From the NCBI RefSeq assembly GCF_050563525.1, contig NZ_JBNXUN010000001.1:248001-312000 (forward strand): DNA of 64,000 nt, given 5' to 3'. Source of the DNA: Falsiroseomonas sp050563525. Its GTDB lineage: Bacteria; Pseudomonadota; Alphaproteobacteria; Acetobacterales; Acetobacteraceae. Below the pieces are notes generated by a model. That model had not been told where the DNA came from, did not search any database, and saw nothing but the letters and a program-made list of their open reading frames with translations. Position numbers and translations under genes: made by a program. Positions 19,160 to 28,715 of this stretch are shown here, in pieces (position 1 is the first letter of the stretch; the number at the start of each line of letters is the position of its first letter).

Positions 19160-20041
19160 GTGCGCAAGAAAGTCATCTTCAAAGGCACGCTGCTTCCCTG
19201 GCTGCTGCTGTTGCCACAACTCCTGATCACCGGCGTCTTCTTCTTCTGGCCGGCCGGGCAGGCCATCTACGGATCCTTCCTGCGGGAGGACGCCTTCGGC
19301 CTGTCCAGCCAGTTCGTCGGCTTCGAGAATTTCACGGACGTCTTCGCCGACCCGAACTATCTGGCGGCGGGGTGGAACACGGTGGTGTTCTCCTCCGCCG
19401 TCGCCATCCTGGCGCTGGGCGCGGCGCTGTACCTGGCGGTGCAGGCGGACAAGGCGATCCGCGGCGCCAATGGCTTCAAGACCCTGCTGATCTGGCCCTA
19501 CGCCGTGGCACCGGCCATCGCCGCCGTGCTGTGGCTGTTCATGTTCCACCCGCAGATCGGCCTGTTCGGGCGCATGCTGAACGGCCTGGGCATCCCCTGG
19601 GACTACAAGCTGAACGGCAACCAGGCGATGACGCTGGTGATCCTGGCGGCCGCATGGAAGCAGGTGTCCTACAACTTCATCTTCTTCATGGCCGGGCTGC
19701 AATCCATCCCGAAGGCGGTGCTGGAAGCTGCGGCCATCGACGGCGCGCGCCCGATGCGGCGCTTCTGGACGATCATCTTCCCGCTGCTGGCCCCGACCAG
19801 CTTCTTCCTGCTGGTGGTCAACATCGTCTACGCATTCTTCGACACCTTTGGCATCATCCACGCGCTGACCGGCGGCGGCCCGGCGCAGGCGACGACGACG
19901 CTGATCTACAAGGTGTACGTGGACGGCGTGCAGAACCTGAATTTCGGCTCCTCCGCCGCGCAGAGCGTGATCCTGATGGTCATCGTCATCCTGCTGACCG
20001 CCGTGCAGTTCCGCTTCATCGAGCGGAAGGTGCACTACTGA
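19160..20041 (+). CDS. ugpA: sn-Glycerol-3-phosphate ABC transporter, permease
   Basis: A 293-residue inner-membrane permease with six predicted helices, the first at LLPWLLLLPQLLITGVFFFWPAG. The EAA loop that contacts the ATPase reads EAAAIDGARPMRRFWTIIFPLLAP. The GTG start at 19160 has AGGAA upstream. It pairs with UgpE to form the channel. The last codon overlaps the first base of the ugpE ATG. Confidence 0.94.
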   Translation: MRKKVIFKGTLLPWLLLLPQLLITGVFFFWPAGQAIYGSFLREDAFGLSSQFVGFENFTDVFADPNYLAAGWNTVVFSSAVAILALGAALYLAVQADKAIRGANGFKTLLIWPYAVAPAIAAVLWLFMFHPQIGLFGRMLNGLGIPWDYKLNGNQAMTLVILAAAWKQVSYNFIFFMAGLQSIPKAVLEAAAIDGARPMRRFWTIIFPLLAPTSFFLLVVNIVYAFFDTFGIIHALTGGGPAQATTTLIYKVYVDGVQNLNFGSSAAQSVILMVIVILLTAVQFRFIERKVHY

Positions 20042-20943
20042 TGCTCGCGACCGCCGACATCGAGGGCGACCGCCTCGCCCGCGCCACCCTGCGCCGCAAC
20101 GCCCGCAACCGCTGGATCGCCTATGTCACGCTGAGCCTCGGCGTGCTGATCTTCGCCTTCCCCATCTGGCTCACCGTCGTTGGCTCCACGCATGACGTGA
20201 ACACCATCGGCCGCGGCGACGTGCCGCTGTGGTTCGGCGGAGAAGCGGTGGCGAATTACGTCTCCGCCTGGATGACGGGCGGCGCCGCCACGCGCACCAC
20301 GCGGTCGGTCCCCGCCTGGGTGATGCTGTGGAACAGCCTGAACATGGCGGTGCTGATCGCTGTCGGGAAGATCGCGATCTCCCTGCTGTCGGCCTACGCC
20401 GTGGTGTTCTTCAGCTTCCCCGGCCGCATGATCGCCTTCTGGCTGATCTTCATCACGCTGATGCTGCCCGTGGAAGTCCGCATCATCCCGACCTTCGAGG
20501 TCATGGTGAACCTTGGCCTCATCAACACCATGACCGGCCTGGTGGTGCCGCTGATCGCCAGCGCCACCGCGACGCTGCTGTTCCGGCAGTTCTTCCTGAC
20601 CATCCCTGACGAATACGTCGAGGCTGCCAAGATCGATGGTGCCGGGCCAATGCGCTTCTTCAAGGATGTCGTGATGCCGCTGTCGGTGACGAACATCGCG
20701 GCGCTTTTCGTCATCCTGTTCATCTATGGCTGGAACCAGTACCTCTGGCCGCTGCTCATCGTCTCCGACCGCGACCTCGAGACCGTCGTTGTCGGCATGA
20801 CCAAGATGATCGGCACCGGCGACGCGCAGAACGAGTGGAACATCATCATGGCCACCGCCGTGCTGGCCATGCTGCCGCCCGTCGCGGTGGTCGTGTTCAT
20901 GCAGCGCTGGTTCGTGAAGGGCCTGACGGAGACCGAGAAGTAA
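20041..20943 (+). CDS. ugpE: sn-Glycerol-3-phosphate ABC transporter, permease
   Basis: A 300-residue permease partner of UgpA. Helices include YVTLSLGVLIFAFPIWLTVVGS and LFVILFIYGWNQYLWPLLIV. The EAA loop is EAAKIDGAGPMRFFKDVVMPLS. SFPGRMIAFWLIFITLMLPVEVRIIPTFEVM matches the UgpE core. The ATG at 20041 overlaps the end of ugpA and the stop overlaps the ATG of ugpC (TAATG at 20941-20945), so the three proteins are co-translated. Confidence 0.94.
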   Translation: MLATADIEGDRLARATLRRNARNRWIAYVTLSLGVLIFAFPIWLTVVGSTHDVNTIGRGDVPLWFGGEAVANYVSAWMTGGAATRTTRSVPAWVMLWNSLNMAVLIAVGKIAISLLSAYAVVFFSFPGRMIAFWLIFITLMLPVEVRIIPTFEVMVNLGLINTMTGLVVPLIASATATLLFRQFFLTIPDEYVEAAKIDGAGPMRFFKDVVMPLSVTNIAALFVILFIYGWNQYLWPLLIVSDRDLETVVVGMTKMIGTGDAQNEWNIIMATAVLAMLPPVAVVVFMQRWFVKGLTETEK

Positions 20944-22013
20944 TGGCCACCCTGACACTCAACTCGGTCAAGAAGCAGTTCGCTGCGACCCAGGTCCTCC
21001 ACGGCATCGACCTCGAGGTCGCGGATGGCGAGATGATCGTCGTCGTCGGCGCCTCGGGCTGCGGCAAATCCACCTTGCTGCGCATCGTGGCAGGGCTGGA
21101 GACCGCGACCTCCGGCCATGTCCGCATCGATGGCCGCGACGTCACCGCGCTGGAACCCGCCGACCGCGACATCGCCATGGTGTTCCAGAACTACGCGCTG
21201 TACCCGCACATGTCGGTCTTCGAGAACATGGCCTATGGCCTGAAGATCCGCGGCATGAAGACAGCCGAAATCCGCCGCCGGGTGGACGAGGCGGCGCAGA
21301 TGCTGGAGATCGGCCCGCTGCTGGACCGCAAGCCGCGCCAGCTTTCGGGTGGTCAGCGCCAGCGCGTCGCCATGGGCCGCGCCGTGGTGCGGGAGCCCAA
21401 GCTGTTCCTGTTCGACGAGCCACTGTCGAACCTCGACGCGAAGCTGCGCGTGCAGATGCGCGCCGAAATCCGCCGCCTGCAGAAGCGCCTCGGCGTCACC
21501 TCCCTGTTCGTCACACATGACCAGGTGGAGGCGATGACGCTGGGCGACCGCCTGGTTGTCATGCACCAGGGCCGCGCGGCGCAGGTCGCCTCCCCGATGG
21601 AGGTCTGGGGGCGGCCCGCGGATACCTACGTCGCCAGCTTCATCGGCTCGCCCGCCATGAACTTCCTCGACGCCACACTGGCGCAGGGCGGCACGGCCGC
21701 GGTGCTGAAGGCCGGCCCCACCATCACCTTCGCCGATGGGCCGCGCCCCGGCACCGCCGGCACGCCCCTGATCCTCGGCATCCGGCCGGAGCATATCGAG
21801 CCGGGCAACGGCGGCCTGACCCTCGCGGTGGATCTGGTGGAGCCGTTGGGCTCGGAGACCGTGATCCACGGCTCCCTGCCCGGCGGCGAGATCCTGACGG
21901 CGCGGCTGCCGATCCCGGCCAGCAACATCGGCGCCACCATGCCGGTCCGCCTGCCGGCCCAGGCCTTCCACGTCTTCGACGGCGCCGGCGGCCACCGCAT
22001 CGATTCCGCCTGA
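20943..22013 (+). CDS. ugpC: sn-Glycerol-3-phosphate ABC transporter, ATP-binding protein
   Basis: A 356-residue ATPase that drives UgpAE. Walker A is GASGCGKST, the Q-loop is in VFQNYALYPHM, the signature is LSGGQRQRVAMGRAVV and Walker B is LFLFDEPLSNLD; the H-loop is in FVTHDQVEAMT. The C-terminal regulatory OB-fold (GIRPEHIE) is typical of the MalK/UgpC group. The usual ugpBAEC order is complete here; no ugpQ phosphodiesterase follows. Confidence 0.94.
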   Translation: MATLTLNSVKKQFAATQVLHGIDLEVADGEMIVVVGASGCGKSTLLRIVAGLETATSGHVRIDGRDVTALEPADRDIAMVFQNYALYPHMSVFENMAYGLKIRGMKTAEIRRRVDEAAQMLEIGPLLDRKPRQLSGGQRQRVAMGRAVVREPKLFLFDEPLSNLDAKLRVQMRAEIRRLQKRLGVTSLFVTHDQVEAMTLGDRLVVMHQGRAAQVASPMEVWGRPADTYVASFIGSPAMNFLDATLAQGGTAAVLKAGPTITFADGPRPGTAGTPLILGIRPEHIEPGNGGLTLAVDLVEPLGSETVIHGSLPGGEILTARLPIPASNIGATMPVRLPAQAFHVFDGAGGHRIDSA

Positions 22014-22038
22014 CGCGGAATTGCTCTACAGCTTCCGC

Positions 22039-24207
22039 ATGGAAGACGAGCCGCCGCCCGAGACGCCCGAACCCGTCAGCCCGAACGCCATCCGCGCCCG
22101 TGCCGACGCGCTGCGCGATGCGCGGAACTGGCCGGAGGCCGAAGCCGCCTATCGCGAGTACCTGGCGGAGCGTCCGCGCCACTGGCAGATCCACGTCCAG
22201 CTCGGCCACACCCGCAAGGAACAGGGCGACCTCGAAGGCGCGCTGCCACACTATCGCCGCGCCGCCGAACTCGCACCCGACGATCCCGACCCGATGCTGC
22301 AGGCCGGCCACGTGCTGCGCAGCCTCGGCCGTGGCGGGGAGGCTTCGGTGGCACTCGCCCGCGCGCTGTCCCTGGCGCCGGAGAGCGCGACGCTGCGCCA
22401 TGTCGTGGCCTTGCTGCGCCACCGCACGCAGCCACCACCGGATGGCCCGATGCGGCCAGCCCTGCCGCGCCCGAGCGGCCCGCCGGCGCAGATCGCCTTC
22501 GATGTCACGGACCTGCTGGACTACCTGCGCGCCGCCCGCACCCCCACCGGCATCCAGCGCGTGCAGATGGGCATCCTCGGCGCCATCCTCGCCGCGCCCG
22601 GCCGCCCCGCGAACCTGATCCTGGTCGGCTTCGAGGGCTCCACCTGGCGCTGGTGGCATGTGGATGAGGCCGCCTTCCGCCGTGTGCTGTCGCTCGCGCG
22701 GATCGGCGGGCGGGAGGATGATCCGGCTTGGCAGGACGCAACCACCACGCTGGTGGCGCCGGACAGCCGCCCGGATGCGCCCTTCCTGGCCGGCTGCACC
22801 CTGGCCTCGCTTGGCAATGCCTGGGGCGTGCAGGAATACTTTCGGGGACTTCGCATGCAGCGTGCCCTTACGCCGCTGCGCTACGTCGCCTTCGTGCATG
22901 ACTGCGTGCCGCTGGCCATGCCGGAACACTGCCTGGACCTGACGGTGCGCCTGTATGCTCGCTGGTTCGCCGCGCTGTCCCTGCACGCCGATGGCATCCT
23001 GGCCAATTCGCGCGCCACTATCGCCGACTATTCCCGATTTGCCGCACCACTCGCGAAGCCTGCCCCGGCCGGACTCGTGCGCCTCGCGGCCGAAGCCAGT
23101 GCCTCCCCCGTCGCCGCCGCCACGGCCGCCGATGCGCTGCCGGCGCCGCGCCCCGGCGAGTCCTTCGTGCTGTTCGTCGCCACGCTGGAATCCCGGAAGA
23201 ATCACCTGATGGTGTTCCAGGCCTGGCTGGCGCTGATCCGCCGCCGCGGCGCCGCCAATGTGCCGCGCCTGGTCTGCGTCGGGCGTCCCGGCTGGCGCGC
23301 GGACGCGGCGCTGGCGCTGCTGGAAGGCTCACCCGACCTCCGCCGCAAGGTCACCGTGCAATCCGGCGTGTCCGATCTGGCGCTGGCCGGCCTCTACGCG
23401 CGCTGCCTGTTCACCGTCTACAACTCCTTCCACGAGGGCTGGGGCCTTCCGGTCAGTGAAAGCCTCGCGGCCGGAAAGCTGGCCGTGGTGCCGGCGCACT
23501 CCGGCCTGTTGGAATCAGGCGCGCCCGGCGCGGTGTTCTTCGCCCCCCAGGACGAGCCCGACCTGGTCGAAAAGCTCGACGCCCTGCTGTCCGATCCCGC
23601 CCATCGCGCCGCCCTCGAAGCCCGCATCGACCGCGCCGCCGCCCGCCGCGACTGGCCGGATGCGGCGCGTGAGGTGATGGCCGCCCTGACCGCGCCCGCG
23701 CCGGAACCCCACGCACCCGACCACCTGCCGCTCGGCCGGCACCTGCCGATGGGCTGGCGCGGCGATGGTGTGCCCTCCCCGGCCATGGCCTGGGCGGAAC
23801 GGGTGCGGGAGGGGTTGGCCTGGTGGTGGCAGGAGGAATGGGGCGTATGGATGCGCGACGGCGTCGCCACCCTCGCCTTGCCCTGCGATGTGCTGGCCGG
23901 CACGCCGATGCGCGTGGTGCTGGAGCTGCGCGGCCCGCCCCGCGCCCTGCCCCTGCGACTGCGCGCCCGCGGCGCCCGCGCCGAGGCTTGGCGCGGCCTG
24001 ACACTCGACCCGGGCGAGGTGGTGCGCTGCGTGTTGCAGGCGGAAGCCGGCCCCGGCGGCCTCGCCGTGGATTTCGACTGCGGCGACGGCGTGCCTCTGG
24101 GCGACCGCTTCAAGCGCGTGGTCGGCGCTGGCCTGATAGGCGTGATGCTATGCCGGGAGGATGACCTCGCCGCGCGGCTTGGCGCCCTGGAACGCGCCGA
24201 GGCCTGA
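22039..24207 (+). CDS. TPR - GT4 glycosyltransferase with C-terminal beta domain
   Basis: A 722-residue three-part protein. Residues 10-130 hold three TPR-like helical repeats (ARNWPEAEAAYREYLAERP, GDLEGALPHYRRAAELAPDDP). Residues 155-560 are a GT-B glycosyltransferase with FDVTDLLDYLRAARTPTGIQRV, RKNHLMVFQAWLAL and FHEGWGLPVSESLAAGKLAVV. Residues about 585-722 form a beta-rich domain of unknown role ending in GAGLIGVMLCREDDLAARL. The ATG at 22039 is preferred over the TTG at 22021. It follows ugpC by 25 bases but is functionally separate; it probably adds a sugar to a surface polysaccharide or protein (inference). Confidence 0.8.
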   Translation: MEDEPPPETPEPVSPNAIRARADALRDARNWPEAEAAYREYLAERPRHWQIHVQLGHTRKEQGDLEGALPHYRRAAELAPDDPDPMLQAGHVLRSLGRGGEASVALARALSLAPESATLRHVVALLRHRTQPPPDGPMRPALPRPSGPPAQIAFDVTDLLDYLRAARTPTGIQRVQMGILGAILAAPGRPANLILVGFEGSTWRWWHVDEAAFRRVLSLARIGGREDDPAWQDATTTLVAPDSRPDAPFLAGCTLASLGNAWGVQEYFRGLRMQRALTPLRYVAFVHDCVPLAMPEHCLDLTVRLYARWFAALSLHADGILANSRATIADYSRFAAPLAKPAPAGLVRLAAEASASPVAAATAADALPAPRPGESFVLFVATLESRKNHLMVFQAWLALIRRRGAANVPRLVCVGRPGWRADAALALLEGSPDLRRKVTVQSGVSDLALAGLYARCLFTVYNSFHEGWGLPVSESLAAGKLAVVPAHSGLLESGAPGAVFFAPQDEPDLVEKLDALLSDPAHRAALEARIDRAAARRDWPDAAREVMAALTAPAPEPHAPDHLPLGRHLPMGWRGDGVPSPAMAWAERVREGLAWWWQEEWGVWMRDGVATLALPCDVLAGTPMRVVLELRGPPRALPLRLRARGARAEAWRGLTLDPGEVVRCVLQAEAGPGGLAVDFDCGDGVPLGDRFKRVVGAGLIGVMLCREDDLAARLGALERAEA

Positions 24208-24259
24208 ACGTCTGCCGCAATCCAGCAACGCTCAGCGCAACTTCCTGAATGCTGGGGCG

Positions 24260-26443
24260 ATGCGGTGGCGGCGCACTTCGCCTATTCTGCGGAACGAATC
24301 GGCGGGTTCGCGCGGCGCGGAGCGCGCGGCAGGATCCTGCTCCGGCGAAAGGCCCTGTTCCATCACCCGCGACCGGACGGCCCCCGCAGACCCGCAGACC
24401 GCCGGAGGACGCGGCCGGGTCGCGCTGCTCGGCGGCGTGCTGGTCTCCGCCCTGGCCTGGACCGGCGCGGCCTGGTTCGCCACCCAGCGCACCGGGGATG
24501 CAACGCGCGAGGCACTTGCCACCGCGTCCCGCGCCGCAATGACCGCGCAGAGACTGGCCGGCGCACCGGTCGAGGCCGCCATGGCCGTACTCGCCGAGGC
24601 CCGGTCGCCCGGCCAGGGCCGGACGGTGGGGCTGGACGCCGCACTGGCCGGACGGCTGGGGCGCGACGGCCTGCAATTCGCGGCGGTCACTGATGCCGCC
24701 GGGCTCGTCCTGTGGTCGAGCCACCCAACGCTGCTCGGACGATCCCTCGCCGAGCGCCCCGCCTTCACGCAGCATCAGTCCGGGCGGGGCGAGATGCTGG
24801 TGACGCCGGCGCTGCTCGACCTGCCGGGCGGGCCCCGCAGCCTGCTGGTCAGCCGCCCGCTTGCGGATGCGCGCGGCGGCTTTGCCGGTGTCGCCGTGGT
24901 GGCGCTCGACCCGCGGCGGCTGGACCTCGCCCTGTCGGATGCCACGCTGCTGCCCGGGCTGCGGCTGGCCCTGCTGCGCCCGGATGGCACGCCCCTGGCC
25001 CAGACCGGCGGCCCGGGCCGCGCGGCGCCCGCCGCCTGGCCAGCGCCGCCGCGCCCCGGCGCGCCGGTACTGCATCCCGCCGGCGAAGGCCTCCCGGCAC
25101 TGGCCCTGGCCACCGCGCCGGTGGCGCAGGACCTGCTGGTTGTGGCAGCCTACGACCCGGACCTGCTGCTGCGACCCGCGACCGAGGCAGGATGGCTTGG
25201 CTTCCTCTCCGCCTTCCTGCTGAGCGTCGTCGCACTCGGCGTGCCGCTCACCCGGCGCCTGCCCCTGCCGGGCGCCCAGCCGGCCGAGGAATTGCTGCCG
25301 GCGGTTGGCTATCGCGGCCTGCTGCACCCTGATGGCGGCATGCGCCTGACCCGGATCGGCGCGGGTATCGAGCGCCTGACCGGCTGGTCGGCGGAAGCCG
25401 CGCTGCGGCCCGGCTGGCGGCAACGCGGCATGGATGCCGGCAGCCAGCCGGTCGGGCCTGAGCTGGAGGAACGGCTGCGGCGCGAGGCCACCGCAACCAC
25501 CGAATACCGCTTCCGCCGCGCCGACGGAGGCTGGATGTGGCTGCGCGAGACCCTGCGCGTCCTCCACCGCCGCCGGGAGGGCATCGAGGTTTCGGGCGCG
25601 CTGGAGGATATCTCGGCCGAGCGCGAGCTGGCGCTGCAGGCCGCGACCTCCGCCAAGTTCGCCACACTTGGCGAGATGGCGGCTGGCCTGGCGCATGAAT
25701 TGAACCAGCCCATCGCCATCATGTCGCTGGCCGCGGAGAATGCGGCGGAGGCGCTGGAGGCCGGTGAGGACGGGGTTGAGGAAGCCCTGGTCCGCCTACG
25801 CCGCATCATGGCCCAGGCCGACCGCGCCAAGGCGATCGTGACCCAGCTCCGCGCCTTCTCCCGCGTCGATGTCGCGGCGCTGGAGCCGGTGGATCTCGGC
25901 GCTGCCGTGCAGGGGATGATGGTGCTCGCTGGCCAGGCGCTGCGCGATGCCGGCATCCAGGTCCAGCTTCGCCTGCCGGATGTGCTGCCGCCGGTGATCG
26001 GCCAGATCATCCTGGTGGAACAGGTGCTGCTGAACCTGGTGCTCAACGCGCGCGACGCGCTGCTGGAGCGCCCGGCGGAACGCCGGCGCCTGCGGATCGA
26101 GGCGGAGGCCGGCACCCGCGACGCGCCGGAGACCGTGACGTTGCGGGTGCTGGATTCCGGGCCGGGACTGACCTCGGACACGCTGGAGAAGCTGTTCGAA
26201 CCCTTCTACACCACCAAGCCGCCCGGCCTCGGCACAGGGCTTGGCCTGTCGATCTCCCGCACCATCATGCGTGGCCTGGGCGGGCATATCCTGGCCGCGA
26301 ACGCGCCCGATGGCAGCGACATGGGCGCGGAGTTCACCCTGGTGTTCCGCCGCGCCGCCCTGCCGGCGGCGGAGCGCTCCGCCGTGGAACCGTCCCGGCT
26401 GCTGGCCGATGCCCCCTCCCCACGCTGGCCAGCCGCGACCTGA
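24260..26443 (+). CDS. Membrane sensor histidine kinase with PAS domain
   Basis: A 727-residue sensor kinase. One helix is at residues 54-73 and a second at about 313-333 (GWLGFLSAFLLSVVALGVPL), with a roughly 240-residue periplasmic sensor between them that resembles a dCache domain. A PAS domain follows (TRIGAGIERLTGWSAEAAL...EYRFRRADGGWMWLRE). The kinase core has the H-box GEMAAGLAHELNQPIAIM (phospho-acceptor H479), the N box NLVLNARDALLE, DSGPGL and the G2 box GTGLGLSISRTI. The start is uncertain; 24260 is the first ATG after the upstream stop. Its stop codon abuts that of the convergent receiver gene, a plausible partner (inference). Confidence 0.87.
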   Translation: MRWRRTSPILRNESAGSRGAERAAGSCSGERPCSITRDRTAPADPQTAGGRGRVALLGGVLVSALAWTGAAWFATQRTGDATREALATASRAAMTAQRLAGAPVEAAMAVLAEARSPGQGRTVGLDAALAGRLGRDGLQFAAVTDAAGLVLWSSHPTLLGRSLAERPAFTQHQSGRGEMLVTPALLDLPGGPRSLLVSRPLADARGGFAGVAVVALDPRRLDLALSDATLLPGLRLALLRPDGTPLAQTGGPGRAAPAAWPAPPRPGAPVLHPAGEGLPALALATAPVAQDLLVVAAYDPDLLLRPATEAGWLGFLSAFLLSVVALGVPLTRRLPLPGAQPAEELLPAVGYRGLLHPDGGMRLTRIGAGIERLTGWSAEAALRPGWRQRGMDAGSQPVGPELEERLRREATATTEYRFRRADGGWMWLRETLRVLHRRREGIEVSGALEDISAERELALQAATSAKFATLGEMAAGLAHELNQPIAIMSLAAENAAEALEAGEDGVEEALVRLRRIMAQADRAKAIVTQLRAFSRVDVAALEPVDLGAAVQGMMVLAGQALRDAGIQVQLRLPDVLPPVIGQIILVEQVLLNLVLNARDALLERPAERRRLRIEAEAGTRDAPETVTLRVLDSGPGLTSDTLEKLFEPFYTTKPPGLGTGLGLSISRTIMRGLGGHILAANAPDGSDMGAEFTLVFRRAALPAAERSAVEPSRLLADAPSPRWPAAT

Positions 26444-26803
26444 TCAGGCGGCGCAGAGCCGCCCAAGCATGGAAATCAGTTCGCCCGGATCGTAGGGCTT
26501 GGCCAGCACCATCGCCTTCTGGTGGCCCGGCGGCAGGCCGGAGGCGCCGTAGCCCGTCGCGATCACATAGGGGATGCCGCGCGACGCCAGCAGGTCCGCA
26601 ACGGGTGTCGAGGTCTCCCCTGCCAGGTTCAGGTCCAGAACCACCGCATCCGGCCTTTCGCGGTCCAGCAAGCTCAACGCTTCCTCCACCGTCGCGGCCG
26701 GGCCCAGCACCTCGAAGCCGGCGTCGAGGAGCGCATCCTCGACCAACATGGCGACAAGCGCCTCGTCTTCGACGACGAGCACTTTCCTGATGACTGCCGA
26801 CAT
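26444..26803 (-). CDS. Single-domain response regulator (CheY-like)
   Basis: A 119-residue stand-alone receiver domain. The acidic pair is in VLVVEDEALVAMLVEDALL, the phospho-acceptor Asp is in VVLDLNLAGE, the Thr is in VIATGYG and the Lys in LAKPYDPGEL. It has no output domain and must act through protein contacts. I chose the ATG at 26803 because GGAG sits 6 bases upstream; the ATG at 26815 has no such site. The stop codons of this gene and of the kinase at 24260-26443 touch within the palindrome CCTGATCAGG. Receivers of this type often partner with HWE or NtrB-like kinases. Confidence 0.85.
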   Translation of the reverse strand: MSAVIRKVLVVEDEALVAMLVEDALLDAGFEVLGPAATVEEALSLLDRERPDAVVLDLNLAGETSTPVADLLASRGIPYVIATGYGASGLPPGHQKAMVLAKPYDPGELISMLGRLCAA

Positions 26804-26914
26804 CCTCAACTCCATCCGACATCGCCGCTGTAAACTGAACGCGAGATGCTACGCCGCGTTCCACCATGCACGCAGCGCCAATTTACGCCAGCGGCAACTC
26901 CGGGCGGCATCCGC

Positions 26915-27301
26915 TCACGATTGCGCGTGCGGAAAAATTTCGCCTGGTCGTGCCGCGAGGGACGCCGCCGCGATCCAGGCGCACGCGTATCGCGGCCCCT
27001 GGGCGGTCCGGACGCGGACGCGCCGCAGCCGGTAGGCGACACCTTCATAGGCGATCAGGCGACGAATCGGGGCGCCGCACAGCCGTAGCAGCACGCCATC
27101 GGTCCGGCAGCCCCGCGCCCGCACCAGGGTCGGGAAGGCCGTGCCACGCAGCCCGACACGGCGCCAACCCAGCAGCACCGCGCGAACCGCCAGCCGCATC
27201 AGTCCACGTCGCCCGGACTGCCTGGCGAGGACCACGGGGTCCAGCAGGCTGCCATAGACGAAGACGGGCAGCCCCGCCGGATCAATGCCCCGCGTTGGCA
27301 C
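26915..27301 (-). CDS. AIG2 / gamma-glutamylcyclotransferase-like protein
   Basis: A 128-residue protein with the AIG2-like signature PVFVYGSLLDPVVL near the N-terminus. This fold covers gamma-glutamylcyclotransferases and gamma-glutamylamine cyclotransferases. The later segment GVLLRLCGAPIRRLIAYEGVAYRLRRVRV matches the family core, including the candidate catalytic Glu in YEG. The start region overlaps the 3' end of the phosphomannomutase gene by 20 bases, so the two are probably co-transcribed. Substrate unknown. Confidence 0.75.
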   Translation of the reverse strand: MPTRGIDPAGLPVFVYGSLLDPVVLARQSGRRGLMRLAVRAVLLGWRRVGLRGTAFPTLVRARGCRTDGVLLRLCGAPIRRLIAYEGVAYRLRRVRVRTAQGPRYACAWIAAASLAARPGEIFPHAQS

Positions 27302-28694
27302 CCGAGAAATCCGGCACCGGCAGTCCGGAAGCCTGCAACTGGCGGGAGATGTCCGCCTTCAGCCGGTCCAGCCCCGCCTCGCTCGAGGCTTCCGCGCGCG
27401 CGACCAGCACCGCCTGGGTGTTCGATGCCCGCAGCAGCCACCAGCCGTCCTCGGTCAGCACGCGCACGCCATCGACGTCCTGCACCTTGGCGCCTTCGCC
27501 GGCGAGACGCTGCTTCACCTCCGCCACCACGCCAAACTTGCGGGTGTCCGGGCAATCGAAGCGCAGTTCCGGCGTGTTGATCACCTGCGGCAGCGCGGCA
27601 CGGGTCTCGGACAGCGTGCCGGACATGCGGGCCACGATGCCGAGGAGCCGCACGGCGGCGTAGGGCGCGTCGTCGAAACCGTACCACTTGTCGGCGAAGA
27701 AGATGTGGCCCGACATCTCCCCGGCCAGCGGGCTTTTCGTCTCGGCCATCTTGGACTTGATGAGGCTGTGCCCGGTTTTCCACATCAGTGGCGTGCCGCC
27801 GGCCTTGGCCACCTCGTCGAACAGTACCTGGCTGGCCTTGACGTCGGCGATGATGGTGCCGCCGGGGTGCGACTTCAGCACGTCGCGCGCCAGGATCACC
27901 AGAAGCTGGTCGCCGAACAGGATGTGGCCCTCATTGTCCACCACGCCGATGCGGTCCGCGTCGCCGTCGAAGGCGATGCCCAGGTCGGCGCCCTGCTTGG
28001 CGACCTCCTCGATGATCTGCTCCAGGTTCTTCGCCACGGTCGGGTCAGGATGGTGCGCCGGGAAGGTGCCGTCGATGCTGCCGTTGATGATGTAGTGGGT
28101 GCCCGGAAGCTGGGCCATCAGCAGCTTGGTGATCTCGGCCCCCGACCCGTTGCCCGGATCCCAGACCACCTTCAGCGCCCTCTCGCCGCCGTCCCAATCC
28201 TGCATCATCCGCGCGACATACCGCTCGGACAGATCCACCTGCTCGTCGGTGCCGACGAGGTTGGGCACCACGTCGCCTTCCGCCGCCATGCGCCCGATCT
28301 CCTGGATCTGCGCGCCGAAGAACGGCTTGCCGCCGAGCATCATCTTGAAGCCGTTGTAGTCCGGCGGGTTGTGGCTGCCGGTCACCATGACGGCGCCATC
28401 GGCCTCCAGCGCGTAGGAGGCGAAGTACAGCATCGGCGTCGGCCCGCAGCCGACCCGTGCCACCGCCATCCCGCAGGCGCGCAGGCCGGCGACCAGCTGC
28501 GCCTCCAGCTCCGGCGAGGACAGCCGTCCGTCATAGCCCACCGCGACCTTGGTGCCGCCGGCGCGGGAGACCAGGCTGCCGAAGCAGCGGCCGATGGCGA
28601 AGGCATCCTCAGGGCTGAGGGTTTGCCCGACGACGCCCCGGATGTCGTATTCCCGCAACGAGGTCGGGTCGAAACGGTGGTTGAAGGCGGTCAT
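27282..28694 (-). CDS. Phosphomannomutase / phosphoglucomutase
   Basis: A 470-residue alpha-D-phosphohexomutase that interconverts hexose-6-phosphate and hexose-1-phosphate. The catalytic phosphoserine loop is VMVTGSHNPPDYNGFKMML, the metal site is AFDGDADRIGVVD, the sugar-specificity loop is GEMSGHIFF and the C-terminal phosphate site is RASNTQAVLVARAEA. The protein looks like the AlgC/PgmG bifunctional group, not GlmM. It follows galU on the same strand, separated by a strong palindrome, so the two supply UDP-glucose and mannose-1-phosphate or glucose-1-phosphate for cell-surface sugars. Confidence 0.93.
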   Translation of the reverse strand: MTAFNHRFDPTSLREYDIRGVVGQTLSPEDAFAIGRCFGSLVSRAGGTKVAVGYDGRLSSPELEAQLVAGLRACGMAVARVGCGPTPMLYFASYALEADGAVMVTGSHNPPDYNGFKMMLGGKPFFGAQIQEIGRMAAEGDVVPNLVGTDEQVDLSERYVARMMQDWDGGERALKVVWDPGNGSGAEITKLLMAQLPGTHYIINGSIDGTFPAHHPDPTVAKNLEQIIEEVAKQGADLGIAFDGDADRIGVVDNEGHILFGDQLLVILARDVLKSHPGGTIIADVKASQVLFDEVAKAGGTPLMWKTGHSLIKSKMAETKSPLAGEMSGHIFFADKWYGFDDAPYAAVRLLGIVARMSGTLSETRAALPQVINTPELRFDCPDTRKFGVVAEVKQRLAGEGAKVQDVDGVRVLTEDGWWLLRASNTQAVLVARAEASSEAGLDRLKADISRQLQASGLPVPDFSGANAGH

Positions 28695-28715
28695 GGCGTC
28701 TCCGGCAAGACAAAG

